Positions 26,349-36,051 are shown, counted from the stretch's first letter. The stretch is DNA of 64,000 bases from Bradyrhizobium sp. ISRA430 (GCF_029909975.1 NZ_CP094516.1:4030001-4094000), one strand, 5' to 3'. Translations and numbers: made by a program. Notes: generated from the sequence alone by a model not told the origin.

Positions 26349-26978
26349 ATGGAAGGCGTCACGATCGTCGATCATCCCCTGGTCCAGCACAAGCTGACTT
26401 TGGTGCGGGACAAATCCATCTCGACCAAGTCGTTCCGGGAGCTGGTCAAAGAGATCGGCATGCTCCTGTGCTACGAGGTGACGCGCGACCTGCCGCTCGC
26501 CGACGTCGTCGTCGACACGCCGCTTGCGCGCATGCACTCGGCGAAGATCGCCGGCAAGAAGCTGGTCTTCGTTCCGGTGCTGCGCGCCGGCACGACCTTC
26601 GTCGACGGCATGATGGACCTGGTGCCGACCGCGCGCGTCGCGCATATCGGGCTCTACCGCGAGCCAAACACCTTCGCCGCGGTCGAGTATTTCTTCAAAT
26701 CGCCGTCCGACCTCAGCGAGCGGCTTGCGATCGTGGTGACGCCGGTGGTTGCAACCGCCAACACCGCCGTTGCCGCGGTTGATCGGCTGAAGGAGCGCGG
26801 CGCCAAGGACATCCGCCTCGCCTGCCTGATCGCCGCGCCCGAGGGCCTCGAGCGCGTTCGCGGACTGCACCCTGACGTCCGGATCTGGACCGCCGCGATC
26901 GACGAAGGTCTCGACGAGAACGGATTTATCCTGCCGGGCCTTGGCGATGCCGGCGACCGCGCTTACGGAACGAGATAG
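26349..26978 (+). CDS. upp: Uracil phosphoribosyltransferase, diverged PRPP loop
   Basis: 209 residues, UPRT family: [14 protein letters not shown] (78-90) and the uracil-recognising C-terminus [20 protein letters not shown] (182-201). The PRPP-binding loop, normally DPMLATGGS, reads TPVVATANT (131-139), losing the acidic residue and the GG. Third gene of the URC operon, 56 bp downstream of URC4, with AGGAG upstream. It would supply UMP, the presumed entry point of the URC route. Whether the altered loop still binds PRPP normally is open. Confidence 0.88.
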   Translation: MEGVTIVDHPLVQHKLTLVRDKSISTKSFRELVKEIGMLLCYEVTRDLPLADVVVDTPLARMHSAKIAGKKLVFVPVLRAGTTFVDGMMDLVPTARVAHIGLYREPNTFAAVEYFFKSPSDLSERLAIVVTPVVATANTAVAAVDRLKERGAKDIRLACLIAAPEGLERVRGLHPDVRIWTAAIDEGLDENGFILPGLGDAGDRAYGTR

Positions 26979-26992
26979 CAGCCTCGGGAAGA

Positions 26993-28111
26993 TCAGATCT
27001 TACCGCTGCCGCCGCAAATCCCTTTCAGCGCCTTCCACTCCGCGTCGGTCAACAGCGGTGGGCCGCTGGCGGGGCGGTCTTCCCTGGTCATGCGCGCGAG
27101 GCGGTCATCGGTCAATGGATGGCTCGACAGGATGGTGAAGCCGGAGCCGCCTTCCTTCCCGGTGATGCGGAACATCAGTTCGGCCGCGGGCTTGGGCGAG
27201 CGGCCGAGCGCGTGCATGGTCTCGATGGCGAAGGTGTCGGCGGCGGTTTCGGCCTCGCGCGAATAGGAGGCCTCGACCACGCTGCGCGAGGCAAAGATCA
27301 CGGCGGAGGAGCCGGTGACGTCGCCGAACAACAGGCCGATCAGGAACGACGTGCCGCCGTTGTAGATCAGGCCGCGCATGTTGTCGTGATGCTTGAGATG
27401 GCCGAGCTCGTGGGCGAGGATGCCAGCGACCTCGTCCGGGCTATCGGCCTTGTCGAGCAGGCCCTTCAGCATGAAGACCTTGCCGCCCGGCAACGCGAAG
27501 GCATTCGGCACCGCGGTCGGCAGCACCGCAGCCGTCATGGACTCATCGAGACCGGCGACGTCGCGCAGGCGATTGACGAGCTTTGCGAAGGCCGCCTGCC
27601 CGGCCGCATCGTTGCAGGCGCCGCGGCCGAAGATCGTCTTCATCTGGACCTCGGCGGCGTCGCCGATGCGCCGCTCGATCGGCTTCGGCACCAGTGGTGC
27701 GAGGCGATCGGCGGCAAGCGGTACACCGAATAGCACGACGCAGACGATGGAGACGGCGGCGGCGAGCGACCAGCCGACAATCCTGGCCGTGCCGCGGCGT
27801 GTGGTCTGGTGCTCATCCAGCCGCGAACAGCGCGCGGTCAGCTCCGTCGCGAGCGACGCGTCGCGGATCTCGAGGCGTGCCAGGGGCGAGGCCGAGGTAC
27901 AGGCGAGACGCAGGACTCCGGCCGGACTGTCGGCGCGGCGGATGTCGGCATAGGCCCAGCGCGCGATCGTTTGTTGGTCCTGCGCTTCGCCCTCTTCAAG
28001 GATCTCGAGCACGTCACTGAGCGTCAGCGTGACCCGCCGCCTGCGGCTCGAGACGCCGTCGAAGAAGATCGTCGGCTTTCCGGGCTGGGCCTCGGCAGAC
28101 ACGTCACTCAC
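26993..28111 (-). CDS. M48-family membrane zinc metalloprotease
   Basis: 372 residues. A cytosolic N-terminus of about 110 residues with no known domain is followed by one transmembrane helix (about 112-134, GWSLAAAVSIVCVVLFGVPL) and the M48 domain with HELGH at 234-238 and the third zinc ligand in EASYSREAETAADTFAIETM. Family members (BepA/LoiP/Oma1-like) degrade or refold envelope proteins. It starts 3 bp after the stop of the DUF898 gene, a tight operon. Confidence 0.88.
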   Translation of the reverse strand: MSDVSAEAQPGKPTIFFDGVSSRRRRVTLTLSDVLEILEEGEAQDQQTIARWAYADIRRADSPAGVLRLACTSASPLARLEIRDASLATELTARCSRLDEHQTTRRGTARIVGWSLAAAVSIVCVVLFGVPLAADRLAPLVPKPIERRIGDAAEVQMKTIFGRGACNDAAGQAAFAKLVNRLRDVAGLDESMTAAVLPTAVPNAFALPGGKVFMLKGLLDKADSPDEVAGILAHELGHLKHHDNMRGLIYNGGTSFLIGLLFGDVTGSSAVIFASRSVVEASYSREAETAADTFAIETMHALGRSPKPAAELMFRITGKEGGSGFTILSSHPLTDDRLARMTREDRPASGPPLLTDAEWKALKGICGGSGKI

Positions 28112-28114
28112 GAC

Positions 28115-29308
28115 CTAGAATCCCGCGACATCGAGGCTATCGGCAAAGCCTTCACCGAGCGCGCTGGCGAGCTCGCCGCTGCCGCGCACGTCAGCCGCCG
28201 CGCCGATGTCATGCATCTCGACGGTCTCTAACACTTTCACCCAGAGATCGCGCTGGAGATAGACGCGCATCACGATATTGACGGCGAGCGCCAGGGCGAA
28301 GTAGCCGATCACCATCGTCACGAGCAACGGGATGTTCTTGGCAGGCCCGTCGGGTCCCAGCGCCTGCTCGACCGGCAGACCGCTGAGCTTGACGATGAGC
28401 GCGGTGGCCGCGGCAAGATAGAAGCCGAACAGGGTCGAGAGCAGCAGCCACCAGCCGATCACCTTCCAGTACAGGCCGTAGAACGCATCGTGCGGCAAAT
28501 CCGAGGAGAGACTTACGCCGCCGATGCGGAGACCCGCGAGCCACCAGCGCCACTCTCGCGCCTTGAACTCGGAATAGAGAAACGGTGCCAGCGGGAAAAT
28601 CACGAGCGCGATCGGCGTGAGCAGCCACAGCCACCAGCCGCGCTTGAAGAACTCCCAGCCGTCGCCTTCGAAATCGCCGGTGAGATCGCCATAGTGCGTG
28701 TGCCGCATCTTGTAGCGTTCCAGCGACGCTTCACGCCAGGGCAGCGCCAGACCAAGGGTCAAGAACACAAGCAAGCCCCACAGCATGGCACGGAGCGAAT
28801 AGGCCCAGCCCGATCCGTCCATCCAGAACCGCACGCCGCGCCAGACCGTGCGGGTCAGGCGATAGCACCGGGCGCGGTAGATCGCGAATTGCCCGAAGGC
28901 GTAGAAGCTGATGAACAGCGGTGTCGAAGCAAAGCCCTGCCAACGCTCTGCCTCGATCGTGATCAGGAAATAGCCGAGATAGATCGGCACGAGAATCGCG
29001 AGCGCGAACAGGAAGCCGATCAGCAGCTCCTTGCCGCGCCCGGTATACTCGGCGGCATCGCCGTCGATCGACGTGTTCGACCACAGATGCCGCCGGATGT
29101 CGGTAACGAGCCAGAACCGGTAGAAGCCGAAGGTGACGAGTTCGAGCGCGGCGCCCTTCGTCGCCATCTTGCGGAACTCGGTGCGGTCGCCGGTGAAGTC
29201 GACCCGCGTCGGCGGCAGCGGCGGCGGTACCGGTTGGGGCGGGCCAATGGGGCTCCATTGCAGCTCGTTCACGACGGCAACCTCGGGATGCGGATCTGGT
29301 CGGCTCAA
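28115..29308 (-). CDS. DUF898 (YjgN-type) inner-membrane protein
   Basis: About 397 residues, starting at TTG 29308 or GTG 29272; no ATG fits. The N-terminus is Pro-rich. DUF898 signatures include FTGDRTEFRKMATKGAALEL, TFGFYRFWLVTDIRRHLWSN and LGLALPWREASLERYKMRHT, and six or so membrane helices. Function unknown; the fixed linkage of DUF898 with an M48 peptidase suggests the pair acts together in the envelope. Confidence 0.82.
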   Translation of the reverse strand: MSRPDPHPEVAVVNELQWSPIGPPQPVPPPLPPTRVDFTGDRTEFRKMATKGAALELVTFGFYRFWLVTDIRRHLWSNTSIDGDAAEYTGRGKELLIGFLFALAILVPIYLGYFLITIEAERWQGFASTPLFISFYAFGQFAIYRARCYRLTRTVWRGVRFWMDGSGWAYSLRAMLWGLLVFLTLGLALPWREASLERYKMRHTHYGDLTGDFEGDGWEFFKRGWWLWLLTPIALVIFPLAPFLYSEFKAREWRWWLAGLRIGGVSLSSDLPHDAFYGLYWKVIGWWLLLSTLFGFYLAAATALIVKLSGLPVEQALGPDGPAKNIPLLVTMVIGYFALALAVNIVMRVYLQRDLWVKVLETVEMHDIGAAADVRGSGELASALGEGFADSLDVAGF

Positions 29309-29577
29309 ACTATAGATCAGAGGTTAGTCGATACCCAAGGCGACAGGGTTCGATTTAGCTCGATTTCAAGCGATTTCTTCCGCGATTCCACCCGACAAGG
29401 TGTGGGAGATCACGTTCGCCTGAAAGCGTGACCACCGTCCGACGTTCTCGCGAAGGTTGGATGTGGCAAAACTCTCCCTTGCCCCGACGCAGACAACGGG
29501 CTGTAATTGCAGGGGCAAATACCGCAGCGCAGAATTCAAGAAAAAGTCGCGCGGAGCAACGTCAGGGAGAGACGGCC

Positions 29578-30843
29578 ATGCACGGGACCATCGAGAGCAT
29601 CGCTAGTCACGATGCATTGCGCGCACGCGCCTTATCATTGCCGCTGGAGCAGTTCGATCCCGGCGACCCGGAATTGTTCAGGACCGATACGTTCTGGCCG
29701 TATTTCGACCGGCTGCGCAAGGAAGAGCCCGTGCACTACTGCAAGGACTCGATGTTCGGGCCGTACTGGTCGGTGACCAAATACAACGACATCATGGAGA
29801 TCGAGACCAACCACGCGGCGTTCTCGTCGGCCGCGATGCTCGGCGGCATCACCATCCGCGACGTCGATCCGGAGCTGCGCCGGGAAAGCTTCATCTCGAT
29901 GGACCCGCCGCGCCACAGCGCTCAGCGCAAGACCGTGGCGCCGATGTTCACGCCGACGCATCTCGACGAGCTCGCCCTCAACATCCGCAAGCGTTCGGCG
30001 GAATGCCTGGACAATCTTCCCAAAGGCGAGGTGTTCGACTGGGTCGATCGTGTCTCGATCGAGCTCACCACGCAGATGCTGGCGGTGCTGTTCGATTTTC
30101 CCTGGGAGGAACGCCGCAAGCTGACGCACTGGTCCGACGTTGCCATGACGATCCCGGGCCCGGATGGGCTCGTGCCCACCGAGGACGACCGGCAGGCGGT
30201 CTTGCTCGAATGCGCGCAGTATTTCTCCGCGCTCTGGAAAGAACGCAGCCAACAGCCGCCGAAGAGCGATCTGCTCTCGATGATGGCGCATAGCGATGCC
30301 ACGCGTCACATGGATGCCAAGAATTTCCTCGGCAACCTCATCCTGCTCATCGTCGGCGGCAACGACACCACCCGCAACACCATGTCCGGCTCGATCTACG
30401 CGCTGAGCCAGCATCCCGAGCAATATCGCAAGCTGCGCGAGAACCCCGCACTGATCGACAGTTTCGTGCCCGAGGTGATCCGCTGGCAGACACCGCTTGC
30501 GCATATGCGCCGCACCGCGCTTGTCGATTTCGAGTTCCGCGGGAAGCAGATCAAGAAAGGTGACAAGGTCGTGATGTGGTACGTCTCGGGCAACCGCGAC
30601 GAGGAGGCGATCGAAAAGCCCTACGAATTCATCATTGACCGCGCGCGGCCGCGGACGCATCTCTCCTTCGGCTTCGGCATCCATCGCTGCGTGGGCCTCA
30701 GGCTTGCCGAATTGCAGTTGAAGATCATCTGGGAGGAGATCCTGAAGCGCTTCGATCACATCGACGTGGTCGGCGAACCCAAGCGGGTCTATTCGAGCTT
30801 CATCAAGGGCTACGAGACGCTGCCGGTGAAGATTGCGGCGTGA
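29578..30843 (+). CDS. Cytochrome P450, CYP153-like (first of a tandem pair)
   Basis: 421 residues from ATG 29578, with AGGGAGAG upstream. P450 elements: I-helix [14 protein letters not shown], ExxR in [17 protein letters not shown], and the haem ligand Cys371 in [10 protein letters not shown]. The combination of [17 protein letters not shown] and [10 protein letters not shown] is characteristic of CYP153, soluble class I enzymes that hydroxylate terminal carbons of alkanes and fatty acids. They need a ferredoxin and ferredoxin reductase, and neither gene is next to this pair. The second P450 is a close paralogue. Confidence 0.88.
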   Translation: MHGTIESIASHDALRARALSLPLEQFDPGDPELFRTDTFWPYFDRLRKEEPVHYCKDSMFGPYWSVTKYNDIMEIETNHAAFSSAAMLGGITIRDVDPELRRESFISMDPPRHSAQRKTVAPMFTPTHLDELALNIRKRSAECLDNLPKGEVFDWVDRVSIELTTQMLAVLFDFPWEERRKLTHWSDVAMTIPGPDGLVPTEDDRQAVLLECAQYFSALWKERSQQPPKSDLLSMMAHSDATRHMDAKNFLGNLILLIVGGNDTTRNTMSGSIYALSQHPEQYRKLRENPALIDSFVPEVIRWQTPLAHMRRTALVDFEFRGKQIKKGDKVVMWYVSGNRDEEAIEKPYEFIIDRARPRTHLSFGFGIHRCVGLRLAELQLKIIWEEILKRFDHIDVVGEPKRVYSSFIKGYETLPVKIAA

Positions 30844-30847
30844 GAAC

Positions 30848-30990
30848 ATCTCCCTCGCCCCGCTTGCGGTGAGAGGGTTGGGGTGAGGGGCTCCATCCGC
30901 GAACACGGTGACAGCCGATTCGTGGAGCCCCCCTCACCCGCCGCGCTTCGCGCGTCGGCCTCTTCCCGCAAGCGGGGAGAGGCGAAGAAG
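30848..30990. repeat. Large imperfect inverted repeat between the P450 genes
   Basis: Left arm around 30848-30892 (CTCGCCCCGCTTGCGG, then GGGGTGAGGGGCTCC) and right arm around 30924-30990 (GGAGCCCCCCTCACCC, then CCCGCAAGCGGGGAG). A member of the palindromic repeat family seen throughout the window. It could form a long stem in the transcript and attenuate read-through into the second P450. Confidence 0.7.
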
Positions 30991-31012
30991 AAACGAGCTG
31001 GAGCAACCGTCC

Positions 31013-32287
31013 ATGAACATCCAAACCCCGGTCAATGTGGACAAGGCCAAACGCATGCGCCGGGCACGCGAGGAGGCCTATGCGACGCCGCTGGCGCAAT
31101 TCCACCCGGGCGCGCCGCGGCTGTTCCAGGACGACACGCTGTGGCCGTGGTTCGAACGGCTGCGCAAGGAAGAGCCGGTGCACTACTGCACCAACGCGCC
31201 GATCGAACCCTACTGGTCGGTGGTGAAATACAACGACATCATGCATGTCGACACCAATCACGGCATCTTCTCCTCCGACTCCACGCTCGGCGGCATCTCG
31301 ATCCGCGACGTACCCCCCGGCTATGACTGGCCGAGCTTCATCGCCATGGATCAGCCGCAGCATTCGGCCCAGCGCAAGACCGTGTCGCCGATGTTCACGC
31401 CGACGCATCTGGACGAATTGGCAAAACTGATCCGCCAGCGCTCGCAGACCGTGCTCGACAATCTGCCGCGCAACGAGACCTTCAACTTCGTCGAGCGCGT
31501 CTCGATCGAGCTGACGACGCAGATGCTCGCGACCCTGTTCGACTTCCCCTGGGAGGAGCGGCGCAAGCTGACGCGCTGGTCGGACGTCTCGACCGCGCTG
31601 CCCAAGAGCGGCATCGTCGCGTCCGCCGAAGAGCGTCGCCGCGAGATGGACGAGTGCTACGCCTACATGTCGAAGCTGTGGAACGAGCGCGTCAACTCCG
31701 CGCCGCGCAACGATTTATTGTCACTGATGGCCCACAACGATGCGACGCGCTACATGGACCCCGACAACCTCATGGGCAACATCATCCTGCTCATCGTCGG
31801 CGGCAACGACACTACGCGCAACACCATGACCGGCTCGGTGTTGGCGCTGAACGAGAACCCCGAGCAGTATGACAAACTCCGCGCCGACCCGGCGCTGATC
31901 GATTCCATGGTGCCGGAGGTGATCCGCTGGCAGACCCCGCTTGCGCATATGCGGCGCACCGCGCTGGTCGACACCGAGATCGGCGGCAAGCAGATCAAGA
32001 AGGGCGACCGCGTAGTAATGTGGTACGTCTCGGGCAACCGCGACGAGGAGATGTTCGAGAAGCCGAACGAGTTCATCATCGACCGGCCACGGCCGCGCAC
32101 GCACCTGTCCTTCGGCTTCGGCATCCACCGCTGCGTCGGCATGCGCCTCGCCGAGCTCCAGCTCCGGATCGTCTGGGAGGAGATGCTGAAGCGCTTCGAC
32201 CGCATCGAGGTGGTCGGCGAGCCCAAGCGGATCTATTCGAGCTTCATCAAGGGATATGAGTCGCTGCCGGTAAGGATTCCGGGCTGA
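31013..32287 (+). CDS. Cytochrome P450, CYP153-like (second of a tandem pair)
   Basis: 424 residues from ATG 31013, with GGAG upstream. Haem ligand Cys374 in [11 protein letters not shown]-helix [14 protein letters not shown]; ExxR PEVIRW. Nearly the whole C-terminal half is shared with the first P450; differences concentrate in the N-terminal 30 residues and in the region following the second third of the protein (STALPKSGIVASAEERRREM against the first copy's [20 protein letters not shown]). That is the F/G-helix neighbourhood, so the two may differ in substrate. Same proposed chemistry; also no redox partner nearby. Confidence 0.88.
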   Translation: MNIQTPVNVDKAKRMRRAREEAYATPLAQFHPGAPRLFQDDTLWPWFERLRKEEPVHYCTNAPIEPYWSVVKYNDIMHVDTNHGIFSSDSTLGGISIRDVPPGYDWPSFIAMDQPQHSAQRKTVSPMFTPTHLDELAKLIRQRSQTVLDNLPRNETFNFVERVSIELTTQMLATLFDFPWEERRKLTRWSDVSTALPKSGIVASAEERRREMDECYAYMSKLWNERVNSAPRNDLLSLMAHNDATRYMDPDNLMGNIILLIVGGNDTTRNTMTGSVLALNENPEQYDKLRADPALIDSMVPEVIRWQTPLAHMRRTALVDTEIGGKQIKKGDRVVMWYVSGNRDEEMFEKPNEFIIDRPRPRTHLSFGFGIHRCVGMRLAELQLRIVWEEMLKRFDRIEVVGEPKRIYSSFIKGYESLPVRIPG

Positions 32288-32686
32288 CGTGCGCGAGGAG
32301 TGGCGAGCATTTGCCTGAATCTCCGCTGTCATGCCCCGCGACCCGGCTACGCCAAGGCTTCGCCGGGCTTGCGGTCTTGGGCCGCCGAAGCCTTAGCGAA
32401 GGCGGCAAGCGGGGCATCCAGCGCGCCGCAGCTTCTCCATAGCCCTCACCGCCTCTGGAATACTGGATCACCCGCCTTCGCGGGTGATGACAGCGGAGAG
32501 TGAGGCAATGAGCGCGTCGCTCCTGCCCCTCATTGCCCGGCTATAAAATTTCGGCATGACAGGTCGCACAAGATGCGAAGTGAGGACGGCGCGCTTCCGT
32601 TCTAAATCCCGCGTGAATTCGTTGACGGAGCGATCGGTGCGCCCCCTCGTCCCGCAAGCGGGGCGAGGCGAAGAAGGCATCGACCT
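32288..32686. repeat. Gene-free stretch with palindromic repeats
   Basis: About 400 bp. 32330-32425 holds nested inverted segments (CATGCCCCGC at 32331 with GCGGGGCATC near 32412, and GCCGAAGCCTTAGCGAAGGC), and 32465-32495 holds the hairpin ATCACCCGCCTTCGCGGGTGAT. No coding frame is convincing. It separates the P450 pair from the LysR regulator. Confidence 0.6.
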
Positions 32687-33607
32687 TCAAGCGAGCCTGA
32701 TGTCCCACAGGCCTTCCTTGCGGCAGGCCGCGACCTCGTCGCGCAGGAGCGCGGTGATGGCGAGGGATGCCGTCGAGGCGGGACGGTCGATCGGAGAAGC
32801 GAATATGAGCTCGCGCGTCATCGGCTTGGATACGGCCGCGGTTTCCAGCCGCCCGTCCGCGACCTCGTCATGCACCGACGAGGGCGGCAGCAGCGCGAAG
32901 CCCAGTCCCTCCTCGACGAGGCTGGTGAGCACGCGGAAGGAATCCGCCTCGAGCTGGACATTGAGCTTGATCTTGCGCTGGGCGGCCGCATGCTCGATCA
33001 GCGCGCGGAGGCCGTGCGAATGACTGGGCAGGACCAGCCGCTGTCGCAGCAGCCAACCCATGTCGACGCTCTTCTTGCGCGACAGGCCGCAGCCGCGCGG
33101 GCCGACAGCGACGATGTTGTCACGGCCGAGGCTCTGCACATTGAGATGCAGGTCGGCCGAGCGGCCATAGAGGATCGCAAGATCCATCTCGCCCCGATGC
33201 AACCATTCGACGAGATGGCCGCTATAGCTCTCGACGATACGCAGCGAGATTCCGGGAAAGGATTCGACGCAGCGCCGCGCGAAGCGCGCCGACAGCACGC
33301 AACTCACGGTCGGAACCAGACCGAGCACGACGTGGCCGGACGGCGGTCCCTTCGCCGACTGGATATCGTCGCGGATCTGGTCGATCTGGCGCACGATGCC
33401 GGAGGTGCGCGCCAGCAAGAGGCGCCCGGCCTCGGTCAGCACCATGCCGCGGCCGTTGCGGGTGAACAGCTCGGTGCGCAGCTCGTGTTCCAAAAGCTTG
33501 ATCTGGCGGCTCAGCGCCGGCTGCGCCACGCGCAAGGTGTCGGAGGCCTTGCTCAGGCTGCCGAGCTCCGCGACGCAACTGAAGGTCCTGAGCTGCCGGA
33601 AATCCAT
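32687..33607 (-). CDS. LysR-family transcriptional regulator
   Basis: 306 residues from ATG 33607 (MDFRQLRTF; the longer frame has no ribosome binding site). N-terminal winged HTH: LGSLSKASDTLRVAQPALSR then QIKLLEHELRTELFTRNGRG; the effector domain spans about 90-300. It is divergent from the acyl-CoA dehydrogenase gene across 125 bp, the classic LysR arrangement, so it probably controls the gene cluster from 33733. Confidence 0.92.
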   Translation of the reverse strand: MDFRQLRTFSCVAELGSLSKASDTLRVAQPALSRQIKLLEHELRTELFTRNGRGMVLTEAGRLLLARTSGIVRQIDQIRDDIQSAKGPPSGHVVLGLVPTVSCVLSARFARRCVESFPGISLRIVESYSGHLVEWLHRGEMDLAILYGRSADLHLNVQSLGRDNIVAVGPRGCGLSRKKSVDMGWLLRQRLVLPSHSHGLRALIEHAAAQRKIKLNVQLEADSFRVLTSLVEEGLGFALLPPSSVHDEVADGRLETAAVSKPMTRELIFASPIDRPASTASLAITALLRDEVAACRKEGLWDIRLA

Positions 33608-33732
33608 GCTTGCCAATCTTGGAACGCTACTCCATACGCTATAGCAAATGAGCATAGGGGGCTGGCGTTGTTTTCACAACGCCGGAGGATTGGCCGGCGC
33701 TATTCTCTCAGCCAAAGCCCACGGGAAACGCC

Positions 33733-34911
33733 ATGAGCCGAGAAAAACAGGACGAACACCACATCGAAGATCACGCCGATATCCGCGAAGCCGTGGCAAA
33801 GCTCTGCGCGCAGTTTCCCGGCGAATACTGGCGCAAGCTCGATCGCGAGATGGCCTATCCGAAGGCCTTCGTCGATGCGCTGACCGAGGCCGGCTATCTC
33901 TCGGTGCTGATCCCCGAAGAATATGGCGGCGCGGGTCTGAAGCTTTCGGCGGCCGCGGCGATCCTCGAGGAGATCCAGCGCGCGGGGTGCAATGGCGGCG
34001 GCTGCCATGCCCAGATGTACACGATGGGCACCGTGCTCCGGCACGGCAATGATGCGCAGAAGGCGAAGTATCTGCCGAAGGTCGCGACCAGCGAATTGCG
34101 TCTGCAAGCCTTCGGCGTCACCGAGCCGACCAGCGGCACTGACACCTCGTCCCTCAAGACGTTCGCCCGCCGCGAGGGCGACCACTACGTCGTGAACGGC
34201 CAGAAAATCTGGACCAGCCGCGCTGAGCATTCCGATCTGATGATCCTGCTCGCGCGCACCACTCCGAAGGAGAAAGCCAAGAAGCGCACCGATGGCCTGT
34301 CCGTGTTCATCGTCGACATGCGCGAGGCCCGCGGCAAGGGCCTCGAGATCCGCCCGATCCGCACCATGATGAACCACGCCACCACCGAAGTGTTTTTTAC
34401 GGACATGAAGGTGCCCGCGGAAAATCTGATCGGTGAGGAAGGCAAGGGCTTTCGTTACATCCTCTCCGGCATGAATGCCGAACGCATCCTGATAGCCGCC
34501 GAATGCATCGGCGATGCCAAATGGTTCATCGCCAAGGCCTCGAACTACGCCAAGGAGCGCGCAGTGTTCGGCCGGCCGATCGGCCAAAATCAAGGCATCC
34601 AGTTCCCGATCGCCAAGGCCTATGCGTCGATGCGTGCGGCCGAGCTGATGGTGAAGGAAGCGACGCGCAAATACGAGGCCGGGCTCGACTGCGGCGCAGA
34701 GGCCAACATGGCCAAGATGCTGGCGGCGGACGCGTCCTGGGAAGCGGCCAACGCGGCCATCCAGACCCATGGTGGCTTCGGCTTCGCCGAGGAATACGAC
34801 GTCGAGCGCAAGTTCCGCGAGACGCGGCTCTACCAGGTGGCGCCGATCTCGACCAACCTCGTGCTGTCCTTCATCGCCGAGCACGTGCTCGGCATGCCCC
34901 GCTCATATTGA
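33733..34911 (+). CDS. Acyl-CoA dehydrogenase family protein
   Basis: 392 residues; FAD-binding signatures FGVTEPTSGTDTSSLKT and GQKIWTSRAEHSDLMILLAR, then the C-terminal four-helix domain with FGRPIGQNQGIQFPIAKAY and QTHGGFGFAEEYDVERKFRE. The region that normally carries the catalytic Glu (YEGT) reads LYQVAPIST, so the base may lie elsewhere, as in some acyl-CoA dehydrogenase subfamilies. First gene of a cluster with a CoA transferase (10 bp downstream) and a hot-dog hydratase. Substrate not assignable from sequence. Confidence 0.88.
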   Translation: MSREKQDEHHIEDHADIREAVAKLCAQFPGEYWRKLDREMAYPKAFVDALTEAGYLSVLIPEEYGGAGLKLSAAAAILEEIQRAGCNGGGCHAQMYTMGTVLRHGNDAQKAKYLPKVATSELRLQAFGVTEPTSGTDTSSLKTFARREGDHYVVNGQKIWTSRAEHSDLMILLARTTPKEKAKKRTDGLSVFIVDMREARGKGLEIRPIRTMMNHATTEVFFTDMKVPAENLIGEEGKGFRYILSGMNAERILIAAECIGDAKWFIAKASNYAKERAVFGRPIGQNQGIQFPIAKAYASMRAAELMVKEATRKYEAGLDCGAEANMAKMLAADASWEAANAAIQTHGGFGFAEEYDVERKFRETRLYQVAPISTNLVLSFIAEHVLGMPRSY

Positions 34912-34920
34912 GGTCGCATC

Positions 34921-36024
34921 ATGGGAGCACTTGACGGGATCAGGGTGATTGCGGTCGAGCAGGCGGTCGCGGCGCCGTTCTGCTCGTCGCGACTGGCGGA
35001 CGCTGGCGCGGAAGTCATCAAGATCGAGCGGCCCGAGGGTGACTTCGCCCGCGGCTATGACGCGGCGGCCAAGGGCCAGAGCAGCTATTTCGTCTGGCTC
35101 AACCGCGGCAAGCAGTCGGCGGTGGTCGATCTCGCCACCAAGGACGGCCGCGCCGAGCTGGAAAAGCTGATCGCGAGCGCCGACGTGCTGGTGCAGAACC
35201 TCAAGCCCGGCTCGATGGACAAGCTCGGCTTCTCCCGCGAGCGGCTTCTGAAGGACTATCCGAAGCTGATCTCCTGCACCATCACCGGCTATGGCGACGA
35301 GGGTCCCTACGCGCATCGCAAGGCCTATGATCTCCTGATCCAGGCCGAGAGCGGGCTTGCCTCGATCACCGGCAATCCCGACGGCGCCTCGCGCGTCGGC
35401 ATGTCCATCGTCGACGTCGCGACCGGCGCCACGGCGCATGCCGCGATCCTGGAGGCGCTGATCGCGCGCGGCCGCACCGGCAAGGGCGCCGACATCCGCA
35501 TTTCGATGTTCGACGTGATGGCCGACTGGTGCACCGTGCCGTTGCTCAATTCCGAGGCCGGCAATCCACCGAAGCGCATGGGCCTGCGCCATCCCTCGAT
35601 CGCGCCCTATGGCGTGTTCACGTCCAGGGACGGCAAGGACATCCTGATCTCGATCCAGAGCGAGCGCGAGTGGAAGACGCTCTGCGCCGAGGTGCTCGAC
35701 CAGCCTGCGCTGCCCAGCGATCCCCGCGTCGCCAACATGGTCGAGCGCGTGCGCAATCGTGACTTCACCGACAAGACGGTTGCCGATGCCTTCGCCAAGA
35801 TGACGCGCGACGAGCTCTTGAAGCGGCTGTCCGACGCCGACATCGCGTTTGCCGAGGTCAATACCATGGCCGACCTCACCAACCATCCGCATCTGCGCCG
35901 CATCGAGGTCGACACGCCGAACGGCCGCGTCAGCTATCCCGCGCCCGCGCCGATCATCGTCGGCGAGACGCGGCGCTATGGTGCCGTTCCCGGCATCGGC
36001 GAACGTCACGAATCGAAGAAGTAA
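34921..36024 (+). CDS. Family III CoA transferase (CaiB/BaiF)
   Basis: 367 residues. Signatures: LDGIRVIAVEQAVAAPFCSS, ADAGAEVIKIERPEGDFARG, FVWLNRGKQSAVVDLATKDG, then the catalytic Asp in GMSIVDVATGATAHAAIL. Moves CoA between carboxylic acids. Close to the acyl-CoA dehydrogenase gene (10 bp) and the hydratase gene (28 bp), so it probably activates the acid that the other two process. Resembles mesaconyl-/itaconate-type and succinyl-CoA:acid transferases; the acid is unknown. Confidence 0.88.
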   Translation: MGALDGIRVIAVEQAVAAPFCSSRLADAGAEVIKIERPEGDFARGYDAAAKGQSSYFVWLNRGKQSAVVDLATKDGRAELEKLIASADVLVQNLKPGSMDKLGFSRERLLKDYPKLISCTITGYGDEGPYAHRKAYDLLIQAESGLASITGNPDGASRVGMSIVDVATGATAHAAILEALIARGRTGKGADIRISMFDVMADWCTVPLLNSEAGNPPKRMGLRHPSIAPYGVFTSRDGKDILISIQSEREWKTLCAEVLDQPALPSDPRVANMVERVRNRDFTDKTVADAFAKMTRDELLKRLSDADIAFAEVNTMADLTNHPHLRRIEVDTPNGRVSYPAPAPIIVGETRRYGAVPGIGERHESKK

Positions 36025-36051
36025 GTCGAAGAAGCAAGAGAGCGAGGCGTC

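Noticed and set aside
29635..30906. 423-residue minus-strand frame opposite the first P450
   Set aside because: A mirror of the P450 gene in the opposite frame; the second P450 carries a similar shadow, as expected for paralogues.
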